NCBI GenBank assembly: GCA_002104935.1
Contig: MCGT01000042.1
Coordinates: 1 to 64,000 of the forward strand
Direction of reading: 5' to 3'
DNA from: Hesseltinella vesiculosa
Taxonomy: Eukaryota; Mucoromycota; Mucoromycetes; Mucorales; Cunninghamellaceae
DNA: 64,000 bases
The notes below the pieces were generated by a model. That model was not told where the DNA came from. It saw nothing but the letters and a program-made list of their open reading frames with translations, and did not search any database. This document shows, one piece after another, positions 21,545 to 33,475 of the stretch; within the stretch, counting starts at the first letter, position 1; every line of letters begins with the position of its first letter. A program made the position numbers and the translations under genes.

Positions 21545-22307
21545 CTAGTTCTCCGATGGGACAAAAGGTTGTAAATAGCGAGGTGGAAGGCCAGACAGGG
21601 TTTTGTGGAGATCCGACAGCCCGCCTGTCGTCAGGCCAAGCATAGCACCAAAGAGCATCGAGTATCGAAAACTGCTTCGTGGTAGTTTGGCTAAGCAGGA
21701 AAAAAAAAGTGAGGGTCGGCTCGCTGCCTTGTACTTCATCCCCTCTTCGTGAATTGGACTTACTAAGCGATGCAAACAGGGTTGCTGTGGAGATGCCAGC
21801 AGCTACAGAGTTGAAGACGTCGGCTTCGCCTCGGATATCATCCATACCGGCTTCGATGGCTCCATAGACAAGGCAAAGACCGCCAGTTTTGAAGGCATAG
21901 CGGGCACCCCTTTTGATTCCCCCGAGCATGACTCGGTAGTTTTTGGTCTTGTGGTAAAAATACCAGCCTTGGACAGTGGTCGGTAGTCGATGGGCGTTTT
22001 CAGCGAGATATTGCAAACCAGATTGCCGTCCACCCAGAAATGCACCAATGCCGAATCCCCACAGGCTACCCATGCCTGTCATGGCCACCAATCGAGGTTT
22101 CACCGTTAGGCCGGCTCGAGTCAGCTCTTCTTTGGGAGTGGATGAACGGCGATCTTGCTGCAGTGTTGCATAGGCGGCTGGGGGGATGTTGGTGAATTGG
22201 ACTGGCTGCTGCTGATCTTTGGGCAATGGTAAGATATTGGTTGGGATGGTAACTTGCGGTATGGGTGGTGCTGTTGCCCCATTGTTTATTGGTGATTGGT
22301 TTGACAT
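21545..22307 (-). CDS. Tim17/Tim22/Tim23-family inner-membrane protein
   Basis: 229 residues in two exons, 22307-21764 and 21690-21545. A Pro/Gln-rich N-terminus of about 75 residues leads into four hydrophobic segments with the family's small-residue motifs: MGSLWGFGIGAFLGG, then RVMLGGIKRGARYAFKTGGLCLVYGAIEAGMDDIRG (G..RG...A...GG), SVAAGISTATLFASL and SMLFGAMLGLTTGGL. These proteins form import channels or assembly factors in the mitochondrial inner membrane. The long N-terminus and the DDIRGE loop would suit a TIMMDC1-like or divergent member rather than core Tim17 or Tim23; which one is not decided. Confidence 0.78.
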
Positions 22308-22454
22308 CAAAGTAGAAAAATTACAATGCAAAAGAAGGCACAGGAAAGAAGGAAAAGGCGCCGTCGCCTGCTTTTGTTTTTTTTTTTTCTCTCTCTCTTT
22401 TTTTTTCTTCCTCCCCTTGACCGTTTCCTATTGCCTTTCCTTATTTTTTTAACA
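22308..22454. promoter_or_regulatory. Compact divergent promoter (147 bp), Tim17-family / BRD8-like
   Basis: ATG-to-ATG distance is 147 bp, filled with purine then pyrimidine tracts: T and CT runs at about 22375-22411 and at 22440-22450. Confidence 0.6.
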
Positions 22455-24603
22455 ATGTCAACAGCACTCAATATGGAATGGAGTGTATTGGAACGGCTCT
22501 TATTAACACAAGCAGTTAATAAATTTGGCGAAGACAATTGGTTCCAAGTGGCTCGTGCCATGCGACAACATCCACTTCTCAGTCAAACCAAACCCGAAGT
22601 GTTCAATCAAAAGGTATGGAACTAACTGTGCCTATACACGCTTTCTTGACGCTTCATTATATATACATATTTTAATAGACATGTTCACTGCAATATTACT
22701 TGATGGTAGAAGACTTGGAAAAAGAAAAGTATGTACCATGACGAAAAAGTGGGCAGCAAGGAGATGGATGGGCTGAGGAGCGGCTAAAGCAAGGAGATCT
22801 TTTCATGGCATTTATTTTTTTTTTAAATTCCATCTAGTCGACGACGACCAAAGACAGCTGATAGCGTGATTGCGCAGGATATGCCGAATGTGATCAAGCT
22901 TGCCCGGCAACTTTACGCGCAACGAGTGGACGAACTCAAGGAAAGCATCAAGGCCGACGAAGACATGTTTATGCAACTTATTTCAGAGATTGATGAAATC
23001 AAATCAGGTGCTTGGGATGACAAACTGATTGCCGAATATGAGGCAAAGGCAAAAATGGAGTCTACTGCTGCTGCTGGAGCCTCCCCTGCCGATATCGACA
23101 CTCAAGTCCACACACCCGACATCGCTGACACACCCGCCTCTCAAGGCGAGTCGCATTCTACAGATGCTCATCCTTTTGATTTGGATACGATACAACATCC
23201 TATGGATGTGGATTCAACACCATCCGCCTCGATCACGACGTCGTCACAGTCAATGGCTTCCACCCAACTCACCGAAGCTTCCGCCGAACCTGACCAGCCT
23301 AGCACCTCCCATCCCCAAGCCGAACTTCACAAATCTCCCGTTACACCCAACATCAAGCTTGAAACTCCCGATGCCTCCCAGTCATATCCGTCTCTACCTA
23401 CCATGGACGAATCCTCTCGTATATCTACTTTGGACTCTGAGATGCTTGAATCGAGTGATGAGCCTAAGCTTGATGAGCCAATACTTGATGAGCCAACACT
23501 TGATGAGCCAATACTTGATGAGCCAACGCTTGAGGAGCCAACACTTGAGGAGCCAACACTTGAGGAGCCAACACTTGAGGAGCCAACACTTGAGGAGCCA
23601 GCATTTGATGAGCCAGCACACGCTACGAACGTGGCTAGCACGGATCTCGAAGACGAAACTCTGGGCTCGAAACGACCCTCAGTCGAAGATATGGATGTGG
23701 ACAGCGAGAATGACACCAAGCGCCCACGGTTTGAATACGATACCAACCTTTCCCCCCCGCTAGAACAAGACGATGGTAAGAGGAAAAAGATCAACATCAA
23801 CATCGGGTGTGCGGCAAAGGCTGATTTTTCAGCTGACTTTTTTATTTTTTATTTTCTCACCAGAACCAGACACAGTGGCGCCAACACTAAATGAGGAGCC
23901 ATCAGGTAGTTTGCCGGCCCCTGCGACAACCAAGAAGTCTCCTAGTCAAGAACCCGCACCTATTCATACCACACACGAAGTTGTGATTGAGCCCAGCCCA
24001 GCCGTCTCGACAGCCTCACCTGAAATCAATGAAAAGCTTGAAGAAGGGATCGATACCGGCAGTGATAGTAATGCTGCCACCCCGAGCACAACTTCCGCCA
24101 CACCTACGACTGTGTCCTCTTCCATACCCGCCACGCCTGCCCACGAGAAGCAACGCAAAATCGACCAACGGCAAAAGTCCTGGCAAAAGAACATCAATCT
24201 GCTCTGGCGCGACATTGCCAACCATAAAAATGGTGCCATGTTTATGAATCCTATCAAAGAAGCCCAAGCTCCTGGCTACTATAAAATGGTCAAGTATCCT
24301 TTAGATCTCAAAGGCATCAAAAACCGAATCCGCGATGGAGTAAGGAAAAAAAAATACCCAGCTTTCCGGCTCACATTTTTTCCCACTCTCTCAAAGGTGA
24401 TCCGCACTACAGTTGAATTTGAACGAGATGTCATCTTGATGTTGGTGAACTCATTGATGTACAACCAAGAAGACACTGAAGTGTATCAGCTTGCTTTGGA
24501 AATGCTTCAAGACGTGCACCAGCAAATCAGCGACTTCAAAATTGCTGAAGGGAGTACAGCACCGACGCCCAAGGAATCCCGAAGGAAGAGTATTGCCGAA
24601 TAG
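22455..24603 (+). CDS. BRD8-like bromodomain protein (NuA4/TIP60-type subunit)
   Basis: 609 residues in five exons: 22455-22613, 22679-22728, 22838-23775, 23864-24339, 24397-24603. N-terminus: SANT/Myb-like region (WSVLERLLLTQAVNKFGEDNWFQVARAM...) followed by a helix with YYLMVEDLEKEK, the conserved start of BRD8/Bdc1 proteins. A coiled-coil stretch and a long acidic, low-complexity middle follow, including eleven 5-residue repeats. The C-terminal bromodomain has WRDIANHKNG, GYYKMVKYPLDLKGIKNRI and MYNQEDTEVYQLA; the acetyl-lysine-contacting Asn is in MYNQ. It would read acetylated histones within a NuA4-type acetyltransferase. An ING protein that often partners such complexes is at 60471-61822. 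Confidence 0.82.
23457..23621 (+). repeat. 15-bp coding tandem repeat, 11 units
   Basis: Units read DEPKL, DEPIL, DEPTL, DEPIL, DEPTL, four of EEPTL, then EEPAF and DEPAH. Nucleotide identity is highest in the EEPTL units, suggesting recent expansion. Unit 15 bp, so copy changes keep the frame. Confidence 0.9.
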
Positions 24604-26134
24604 AAATCCTCAGCCATGCTCAGGGAAAATAAACATCACAAGAGCAATGTGCAAGTTTTACAAATGGGCTAAAGTGAAGCCACTGCATCTGCCAACGGCG
24701 CAGCCATGCAACTGATCAAGGCGAAACGACGTGTTCTCTGTAGGCGAGGAAAGGCAAGTCAGATATGAGTAGATTTGGAGGTGGAGGACCAGGTGTAGAT
24801 GGATGAAGATCTTGCAAAGAGATGAAGATCGGACAAAATCACTGCAAGGACATCGTCGCCACCATGGGCAAAAACACGATGCGATCTTGGGAGTAGATGG
24901 CATAAACCGAGGATGGTCATCCATGTCGAACTTTCCTGGTAAAATGGATGGGCAACCATGTTTAATGGTGTCTCAATTGTGGCACCACGTTGTAGACACC
25001 AGCATTCTACCGGTGTGTCGAAAGTGTCAGCTGCGAACTGATTTTGGAGCACTGCGCTGTTTTATTCCTCGAAATTCAATCGCCGACCAGCACCTTCTAT
25101 TCCTGGCCAGTGACATCATTTTCACAGTAATGCATGTTCGCCAGTCCTCTACCTTCTCCATCTGCTGTCCGAGAGGACGGGAGTTCCAATGATAGTCCTT
25201 GATCAACCTGTTGTGCTGGTATGCTAAATTCGGGGTGAGTTGACTTGGACCAATTTCGCACTGTGATTTTTGATCAGGTCGCCTTGGGGGTCCCCTGACG
25301 AAAATGACCGATTTCTCATTTTCTTTAGCTGAGGAATCGGAGGTGGCAAAATGAAATTGATCATAGGTTGGCTGGGAGACCTTTACCAATCGACCTGATT
25401 TTTTCTGAGCCATCATAGTTCATGACTCTGCAACCACATACAAATTTTCATAACGATCTGATCACTCAAAGGTGCTGTATAGTATTTGCCCGTTTTTTTT
25501 TTCTTTTGAAGACATTGCAATGCCAGATTCTATCTCCGCACGATGTCTTCGATTCCAGCTGTTGGTGCGCACAGGGCGGCTGGTGGTCATGCGAATACTA
25601 CCCTCGATCTTAGAAAAAGCAATCCAAATGTACAATGTCCATACCAAAATTGACAAGTTGTTCCAAACGGCCAATTCCTTCTTTCGCTGATGCCATGTCA
25701 GTTACGATCACTTGGCATGAGCAGCTTGAAAATGCCCGTCCTTTGAAATGGCGCTGCCAAATTTTTCTGATGAGTGTCTTTTTCTTTTCACCCTTTTTTT
25801 TTGTTCCTCCTTGTTTCTTGAGCCCTCCTCACTCACTAGCTATCCATCCAGATGAACATCATATATTGTAATCTCCAATAATAACGCTACCTAAGACTAA
25901 TTCAAATGTTTATCATGGCTTTCCATGTCCTAGAGTATATTCGATTGTTTTAATGTTCAATGTCGACTTTCTTCTAATCGTTAAGCTCCTGATTAATTGC
26001 CTCCAAGTAGAATAAATAGCCGAACATACCTGATAATTTTCATGGATATCTTCAACTCCTTTTTATCTCTCCATCTACCTTTCTTATTATTATTGTTTTT
26101 TTTTTATATTTAAAATATCACGCCGCCTTGCTGA
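24604..26134. other. Gene-free stretch between BRD8-like and PLD genes
   Basis: No conserved coding sequence is seen. It contains one copy of a dispersed repeat (about 25135-25478) and, toward the right, T-rich promoter-like sequence ahead of the PLD start. Confidence 0.5.
25135..25478 (-). repeat. Dispersed repeat, copy A
   Basis: Shares with three other places in the window a core that on the plus strand here reads GCACTGTGATTTTTGATCAGG, a GGTCCCC block, CCGATTTCTC...TTAGCTGAGGAATCGGAGG, then GGCTGGGAGACC and CAATCGACCTGATTTTTT, and an end like TCAAAGGTGCTGT. Copies are diverged by substitutions and indels. Strand is given for the reading QPTYDQFHF...SDSSAKENEKS. Confidence 0.75.
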
Positions 26135-29100
26135 ATGCTCAACATTGCAGTTGTGGGTCATCCAACTGGACTCCTGGACAATGACAAACAGCCCTGCAGG
26201 CTCTCTCGATCGTTTAGTGATCCGCATGATGTGGTACGATCAAGTGGACAATCACACCGTACGATCTACCACAGCCAGCATCGTCAGTGGGCCATGTGGG
26301 CTCGGATGAAGAAGAAGCTGACGCACGGGCCTTTTCGACACAACTATGACCACAGCCGGAAGCACAACCTACTTCACCGCCATCGTCTTGCCAAGATTCC
26401 CAAAACCAAACGAAAGAAAGCAGCCACGAAATCACCCACGCCCAACCCACTGGAGCTATCCAGCGTGCTTTTGGTTCGTCAAGCTGAAATGAACTTATTG
26501 CCTGCTATGCTCTTGGCTGAAGTGGTTTTGGGTGACGACCATGGCCAGTCCCGCATTCCTGTCATCCTGCCCTTGCTTCGTCTACACGTCGATAAGGTCA
26601 GCAGGCATTATCCGCATGGGCACAGCAACTTAGCCATCAGTATCTCTTATGGTAGCGCGCAATGGACTGTGTATCGTCGCTACTGGGATTTTATCAAGCT
26701 GCATTATGCTTATCGGGGTAGTGAATTCTCCTTCGTGCGCCGACCAATTAGCCTGCCAGCATTCCCCAACACCCTTTTACGTCACACTCGACCACTTGCC
26801 TCCATCCCACATCTGACATTCTACGGACATGCATCAGCTTCCTTTTTACACAGCGATACGGCTAGTGATGATATGGTGGTTCGGCATGGTAAATATCATC
26901 ACCACGGACTTGGCCCTGATGATGCGACCAGCAACTCCGATCTTGACCTAGGCTGTACGAGTGGCAGCCACACGAAAGATAGCACTGGAATGTACAAAAC
27001 CAGCGCTCTGAACACAACGACACCTAGCCTTGTGTCCAGCACCAGCATTCTCGACACACCTTCCCCTCCGATTAGCAGTCGAATCGCAGCAGCCAACCAA
27101 GAGGACAGGCAGCCCGTCCATTCCAGCGGCAGCAGTAGCCATTCGACTTCCTCTGTCCCTAACAACATGGATAAAGTACTCCAGACCTACCTTGTGCAGC
27201 TCATGAATGCCCTGCAGTCCTCTGGAAAAATCAACAGGCTTTGCAAGTTCCTGGAAATATCAACTCTCGGCCTGAACCTTGATGCCCAAGCTGCTGTTAG
27301 CTACCATGGCAAAGAAGGCTACCTGATCATTGCTGCACGATCTATCCGCGAGCCTCGTTATGATCACTCTCGGTTTGGTGCTATCGGACGTCTATTTGGA
27401 CAGCATCAGAGACATACTCGTGCGCATGCCCCCAAATGGTTCATGGTGCGCGACAATTGCCTCATCTGTGTCGATCATCCTTCCCAGGTGCAGCTCACAC
27501 AACAGTTTTTTTTTTTCGTCATGTCACTAACGATATTTTTTAATTGGTTTTGCGCAGATGGATTACTACGACGTGTTTTTATTTGACCCAAAATTTCGTG
27601 TGCATCGAGGTTATAGTCATATCTTGGGAGACAAGCCAAAGCAGCTACAAAAAGTGATCAAGTCGGCAGCAAGGACATTCTCACTGGGCCACTCGACTCT
27701 GGTGATTGAAACTTCTCAAGGCGATCTGTATTTGCACGCTAAAAATGTCGAGCAGGCTATCCTCTTTGAGCAGTCCATCCATCATGCCTTGAAGAAATCC
27801 TTTTGGTGCATCCCCAAGAACAGGTTCAACAGTTTTGCGCCTGTGCGCCGGAATTCGCCCTGTACGTGGTTTGTCGATGGGAAGGATTACTTTTACGAAC
27901 TCTCTGTGGCTCTGGACAATGCCAAAAGTTATATCTATATCCATGATTGGTGGCTGGTAATGAAGTACACTAAGAATTCCATAGTCTGTAGCTAATCATC
28001 TATTTTATTCTCCAGTCACCCGAAATGGTGAGTTGCTGTTTGGTCCGTCGTTGACAAATTCGGTTTCATGCCTTTTTATTTTTTTCTTTTATGCCAGTAT
28101 CTACGAAGACCTGCCTCTCAATATCCGACGTGGCGCCTGGATCAAGTACTCAAGCGCAAAGCCGATGAAGGGGTCAAAATCTATGTGATTGTGTACAAAG
28201 AAGTATGAGCCACGTACTGGAGAGAAAAAAGGAATGAGAAAGCGATCAACTAACTTTTTGATTTACCAGGTAGCCGTGGCTATTCCTTTGTCTTCACATT
28301 ACACCAAAACATCTTTGTTGGCCTTGTCAGATAATGTGTATGTGCAACGCCATCCGTCGCGTGCCTTGGATATGCTGAACAAGGACAATACATTGTTTTG
28401 GGCGCAACATGAAAAGCTATGCTTAGTTGATGGTGTCGTTGCCTTCCTTGGTGGTCTAGATCTTTGCTATGGCAGGTGGGATACATGTGAGCATAACTTG
28501 ACGGATGATCCGCCTCTGGGATCTAATCATCAAGTGTGGCTGGGCAAAGACTACTCCAACCCGCGTATCGAAGACTTTTCTTCTCTGGACAAGCCATTCG
28601 AAGATGGGCTGGACCGCAGTCGATTTCCCCGCATGCCCTGGCACGATGTTTCGGTGCGGATTCTTGGAGACGCTGTGAACGATATCGATCGGCACTTTGT
28701 TGAACGCTGGAACTACCTACGGCGACGAAAGTCAGCAGCACCCAAACGTGATACCCCGTTGCTACTGCCACAAGCTCAGCAGCCTCTCTCCAGCTTCACC
28801 TCCGATCCTCGTATTTCCCAACCCCCCACAAGTATTCACAGCAATGTCCAGATCTTGCGTAGCGTCTGCTCTTGGAGTATTGGCCACGAGCGTGTCGAAC
28901 ATAGCATCATGGATGCTTACGTTGAGCTCATTGAAAAGTCCAACCACTTTGTTTATATCGGTAAGAGGCAATGAAAAAAAAAAAAAACAATCCCTGACTT
29001 AAGCCCACCTCTCCATTTCTTTGGAGCGTGTAGAAAATCAGTTCTTTGTGACTTCCACCAAAGTTGGCTCGACAGTGATTGAAAATAAGATAGGCGATGC

Positions 29101-30982
29101 CTTGTACCGTCGAATCGTTCAAGCTCATGAGCGGAAAGAAAACTGGCATGCCATGATCCTACTGCCTCTGATGCCAGGCTTCCCTGGCTCAATCGATCTC
29201 AACGATGGTGCAACAGTGCGACGAATCATGCAATGCCAATATGCATCCATTGGACGAGGTCCCGATTCTCTGCTAGGCCGTCTTCATGCTGCTGGAATTA
29301 AATACACTTCCTCCTACATCAGCTTCTTTGGACTACGCCACTGGGGCAGCCTCAATGGTAGATATACTACCGAGCAAATCTACATTCATTCAAAGGTAGG
29401 GGGAGCCAAATGCGGAGGCCTAGTGGCATCTGCTCATGTTCTCATGACAAACTTTTTTTTTTTTTTTTTGTTGTTGTTGTAGACGATGATTGTTGACGAC
29501 ACGACTGTAATCATTGGGTCAGCCAACATCAATGAAAGGTCCATGCTCGGGACACGCGATTCCGAAATAGCTGCTTGTATTCAAGACACCGAGATGATAT
29601 CATCCACCATGGGAAATCGGCCAGTGCAAGTCGGGAAATTTGCCCATTCGTTGCGCTTGCGTCTGATGGCCGAGCACCTTGGCCTGCCTGTGGCTCCTTG
29701 GGATCTAGAGAGACTGCTGACCAACCGTGGGAAGTTTGACCAAGGATTGGATGCACCCCCCATCTCTGCACCTTTGTCTCCAGCAGGCTCTTCCGCAACG
29801 TTTCACGCTCCGCTGACACCAACCCGAATGACATCATCAACGTCACTGCTTAAGGATGTGACAGCCATGCCCACCGAATCATCACCTCCATCTGCAGAAT
29901 CTGTGGCAACCACTGAAGTGCATATTCTGGGATCACCATACTCATCAACCGCCACGTCCTCGCCAACAGCACCGCCTACGTCCCCCACGCTTCCGGACAA
30001 ACAGGAACCTGACGAGGGCGCTGATGGGCTACCAACTGAAAATGCACCGTCTAGGCGAGCCAGCTGCAACCATGTGCCGTTGAATGAGCATGGCGACGAA
30101 GCGATTGCAATTTATAGGACGTGGGCTTCTTGGGACACAGACACTAACAACAACGGAGATGAAACGGGTATGTTGCCCCTACCATTGCCCATGACCTTGG
30201 AAAATAATCACACAGTGATCTATCATCAGACCGAAGAACTGCTTCCTCTACCTTGCCAGGGATCCCCCCCTACAAGTAACTCGTCGAGGTTGTCCCTCCT
30301 GGCTGAGAGGCCGGATCCAGCCGACGATTTGGACGTGTTCAGCAAGCTCGTTGATCCGTTAATGGCCAGGGTGTGGCTGCTTGGCTGGGCACGTACTAAT
30401 ACGGACCTGTTTCGGCGATGCTTCATGGTGATGCCTGACAATAATGTGCGGACGTGGGAATCCCATGGATCGTTTATCAAGTTGGCGCGTTTGCTCCTGT
30501 CCAAGACCGAGGTCACGACCGGCACAGCCATTTTAGAAACGCATCCTACGTTGGCCTCCAATAACACATACCAAGCGTCTGTGTCCATCTCGACCGCCAC
30601 TGTCCATCTGTCTGTTTCGCAGTCCCAGCGACCACCCAACTCTAGGACATCCTTGGCTCTTTCGGAATCATCCCGAGCACGGACCTCTTCCTCCACCATG
30701 GCCAGTGCCACCAATCTGCCCATGTCTTTACGTCCTCCCAGTTTCATTTATGCTGTGGCTTCCATGGCTGCCTCTGCACCTATCTCGACATCATCTCACA
30801 ATATGGCGCCCGTTTATGAAACTAGTTCTACCATGACCAATTTTGTCCAGCCCTTCATCCATCACCTACTGCAGCGCATCCGAGGTCACCTTGTTATCTG
30901 GCCTGTTCACTTTATGGAAGACGAAAAAGACGAGTTTGTCTTTGCTATGGACCGATTGGCACCTCTCGATATCTTTGATTGA
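26135..30982 (+). CDS. Phospholipase D with PX and PH domains (PLD1/Spo14 type)
   Basis: About 1473 residues in seven exons: 26135-27487, 27558-27956, 28016-28027 (12 nt), 28098-28202, 28270-28960, 29034-29395, 29483-30982. It hydrolyses phosphatidylcholine to phosphatidic acid and choline at membranes. Order: basic N-terminus; PX domain (VYRRYWDFIKLH, residues about 150-225); PH domain (KEGYLIIAARSI to ALKKSFW); first catalytic motif QHEKLCLVDG (HxKx4D); second motif HSKTMIVDD completed across the exon 6/7 junction, then GSANINERSMLGTRDSE. Joining the 12-nt exon (SPEM) restores the conserved HDWWLSPEMYLRRP. The C-terminal 470 residues include a Ser/Thr/Pro-rich stretch before the final PLD C-terminal fold. 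The start is the first ATG of the frame; an upstream exon is possible. Confidence 0.92.
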
Positions 30983-31279
30983 AAAAGTCATAAGCCCAAT
31001 CACGGGGCGCGTGTAATGAAATAAGAAAATTATAAAAGGGTTTGAAGGGAAGCTACGGCAAACAAAAAGGGGCATAAAATAAGTTATCTGCATAAAAGTA
31101 TAGGACAAAGGTGATGGATGCATATCTGCCGAAGGGTTATATCTGATAGAATGCTAGAGCCAAAGGACAATAAAGGGGAATGACGGTCTGAATCAAAAAA
31201 ACAAAAAAAAAAAAAAAAGCGAGAGAAAAGGAGAGAATGGGAAACAGTTACAAAAGGAAGGGTGCAACCCCTAATAAAT

Positions 31280-32437
31280 TTAAAAAAAATAAAGTTGCGA
31301 TGGGTAGATTTCGATTTTCGAGTTGGTAGGTCTGTAGTCACATGTAGGAGACAGCGGTGACGTGGGTGAATTCAAAAATGAGGAGGCCAGCGGCACATGA
31401 TGGAAGGTTTGTGCATGGAAAAAATCCATGGGCATGGAGGAGCAGGGCACGGGTGGAAATGAAGATAAAGGTGGTTTGTATTCTTTTGAATAAGAATGAG
31501 CCGTTGAGATGGAGGACGAGTGTGAGGGGGTGACAAGGATATCTTCGGCAGAGAATCCTTCTGGGGACGGCTGCCCTGGCTGGGATAGCGGATGAACCAA
31601 AGTCGTAGTGTCTGGGGACAAGGCATAAAAATAGGGCTGTTCATATGTCACCAGCGGGTGAGGAGACGATGTTGGGTCATCGATGGACGGCGAGGAATCG
31701 GCCGAGACACAGGCATCCAAGGATGACGGTTGATTGGGGAGAGAAGCGTTCTGATGCCAGCAAGATAGAGCAGTGAAAGGCTTCAAGGTGCGCAAAGAAG
31801 AGGATGTGCTGGAAGGTGCGGGACAAGGAGGTGTGGTTCCAAGGGACAGTGAGGCTGAGGACATGCGAGGGGAGCAAGGAGGGCCATATGTTGCGGAAAA
31901 CAGGTCTGCATCACCATTGCGTCGTGTGATACAAAAAGGGCACTGCCGGACAAATCGAGCAATGAGTTCCTTTGGGATCCATGAAAATCGTCGTCGCACC
32001 TTTTGCAAAAAAAAAAAAAGTGTCAATCAGAGCTGGGGCACTAGGCCACAAAGAAAAACACGCAATAAGCTTACCAAGGCAGAGGTCTTGTCTCGACCAC
32101 CATGATGTGACTGTCGATGAGCCCAGATGAGAATAGCATAGATATGCTCTTTCATAGCGACAGGTTTGTTGTCATGGCAAACGGCAAGCTGGGCGTTGTG
32201 GTTGGTGAGAGTGAACATTTTTTTTACCCAAAAACGGAATTGGGCGGTGGAGATCGAGGTGTTTTTAGGTTCTTGTAGTACACGCAAAATCAAATCGTAA
32301 CGCTGCTGATCAATCAGGGCCTTGTCTCGTTTTTTGAAAGAAAGGTTGCCGAGGTACGTGCGTATAATGTCATCAAAGTCTTCTTGGCTTGGGTATTGTT
32401 GATTCCGCAGAAGCATTTCTTGTGACATCAAATCCAT
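31280..32437 (-). CDS. Integrase-type H2C2 zinc-binding domain protein (possibly domesticated)
   Basis: 360 residues in two exons, 32437-32075 and 31999-31280. Residues about 15-150 contain RYDLILRVLQEPK, FRFWVKKMF and VAMKEHIYAILIWAHRQSHHGGRDKT, then across the intron VRRRFSWIPKELIARFVRQCPFC. The His-x3-His/His-Gly-Gly..Lys-Thr and CPFC spacing is the HHCC zinc fold of retroviral-type integrases, but no integrase core or reverse transcriptase follows. Instead there is a 200-residue Ser/Pro-rich tail, so a host nuclear factor captured from a retroelement is the likeliest reading (inference). Its cellular role is unknown. Confidence 0.7.
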
Positions 32438-33475
32438 ATTTTTTTTAGAAAAAAAAAAGCTTATACAAAGTTTACAATAAAATGGAAAGAGATAGTACAA
32501 CAATGGAAGTGGAGAATACAAAGAGAATACGCGCGTGTATTTTTTAGAAAATGAATTGGAAGAAAACAAGAGGGGAAAAGAAATGTACTGAAATCAAATT
32601 AAAGCCGATGCGATGACATGAAGAGATTTCCTAAAAGGGAGACCACACTGATCCCTTTTTGTCGAGTGTCTCTCTCTTATTATTAGATATTTTCCCCTAT
32701 TTTTTTTTTTATTTAGTTTGCCTCCTTCAGTCGCACGTATCATACGCCTCTTTTTTTTTTTTTTTTTTTACCCCTCTCATGTCCCTTTTATTTAATATTT
32801 TGTTTCTTGTTGGCATGAGCAGCTGTTCCAATGTAGCGTTGTCAAAGCCAGGGACATTTAAAGGGCGCTTGTAACGAGGTTCCCCTCGGTTTTTTATTAT
32901 TTTATTTCTTTGCAGTCATTCCTGAAAGGGGTGGCACAGGCATTGTCCTGTATGCGGATTGTTCGGTGATGTACAAAGTGGGAAACCGACGTTGTGCATG
33001 TTTAAGCCGATGGCATGTGTCACACTCTCAACTGATTTTGATTGTCCCTTTTTTTTTTTTTTTTTCCAAATTGTCTACCCGCTCTTTCGAGAGCAGACAC
33101 CTTTTACTTTTTCCTATTCGTTCTACATTTGCATAATGTCAAACTAAACACATCTGAAGGTCATGTGGATGCTTTTAGCCCCTCCCCCCAAAAAAAAGGT
33201 GTGAAGGCCTAATTGTCATTTGATCCGCCCTACTCAAACAGCATTTTCCTGCTTTTCTGGACAACCCATTTCCTTTCCGGTTGTTTACCACCTCTTATGT
33301 TGACCCAGTCTCGTTTCCAATCCTGACCGCCGACCCCTTTTATTTGAATCCCAAGATAAATCTTGACTGCTTCTTCGGACTCCATTGCGAAGGGTGCTGG
33401 GCTGTCAAAGAAAAAAAAAAATAAATAAAAGGAGGAGTGTCACAAGGAAGCTGGGAAAGAATTCCGGCTACTGGC
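32438..33475. other. Gene-free stretch
   Basis: Contains poly(T) runs (near 32751-32769 and 33050-33065) and AT-rich sequence upstream of the zinc-domain gene and downstream of the Rap-GAP gene. No supported exon or RNA gene. Confidence 0.5.

Noticed and set aside
23457..23621. Regular repeats as a possible CRISPR array
   Set aside because: Units are contiguous 15-mers without spacers, inside a coding exon.
23327..23803. 158-residue minus-strand open frame rich in GSSSV repeats
   Set aside because: Antisense image of the 15-bp coding repeat of the bromodomain gene.
26214..26450. Small minus-strand frames inside the phospholipase D gene
   Set aside because: Antisense to conserved coding sequence, with no splice context or recognisable motif.
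30226..30747. 173-residue minus-strand open frame
   Set aside because: Antisense to the last exon of phospholipase D; no known domain.
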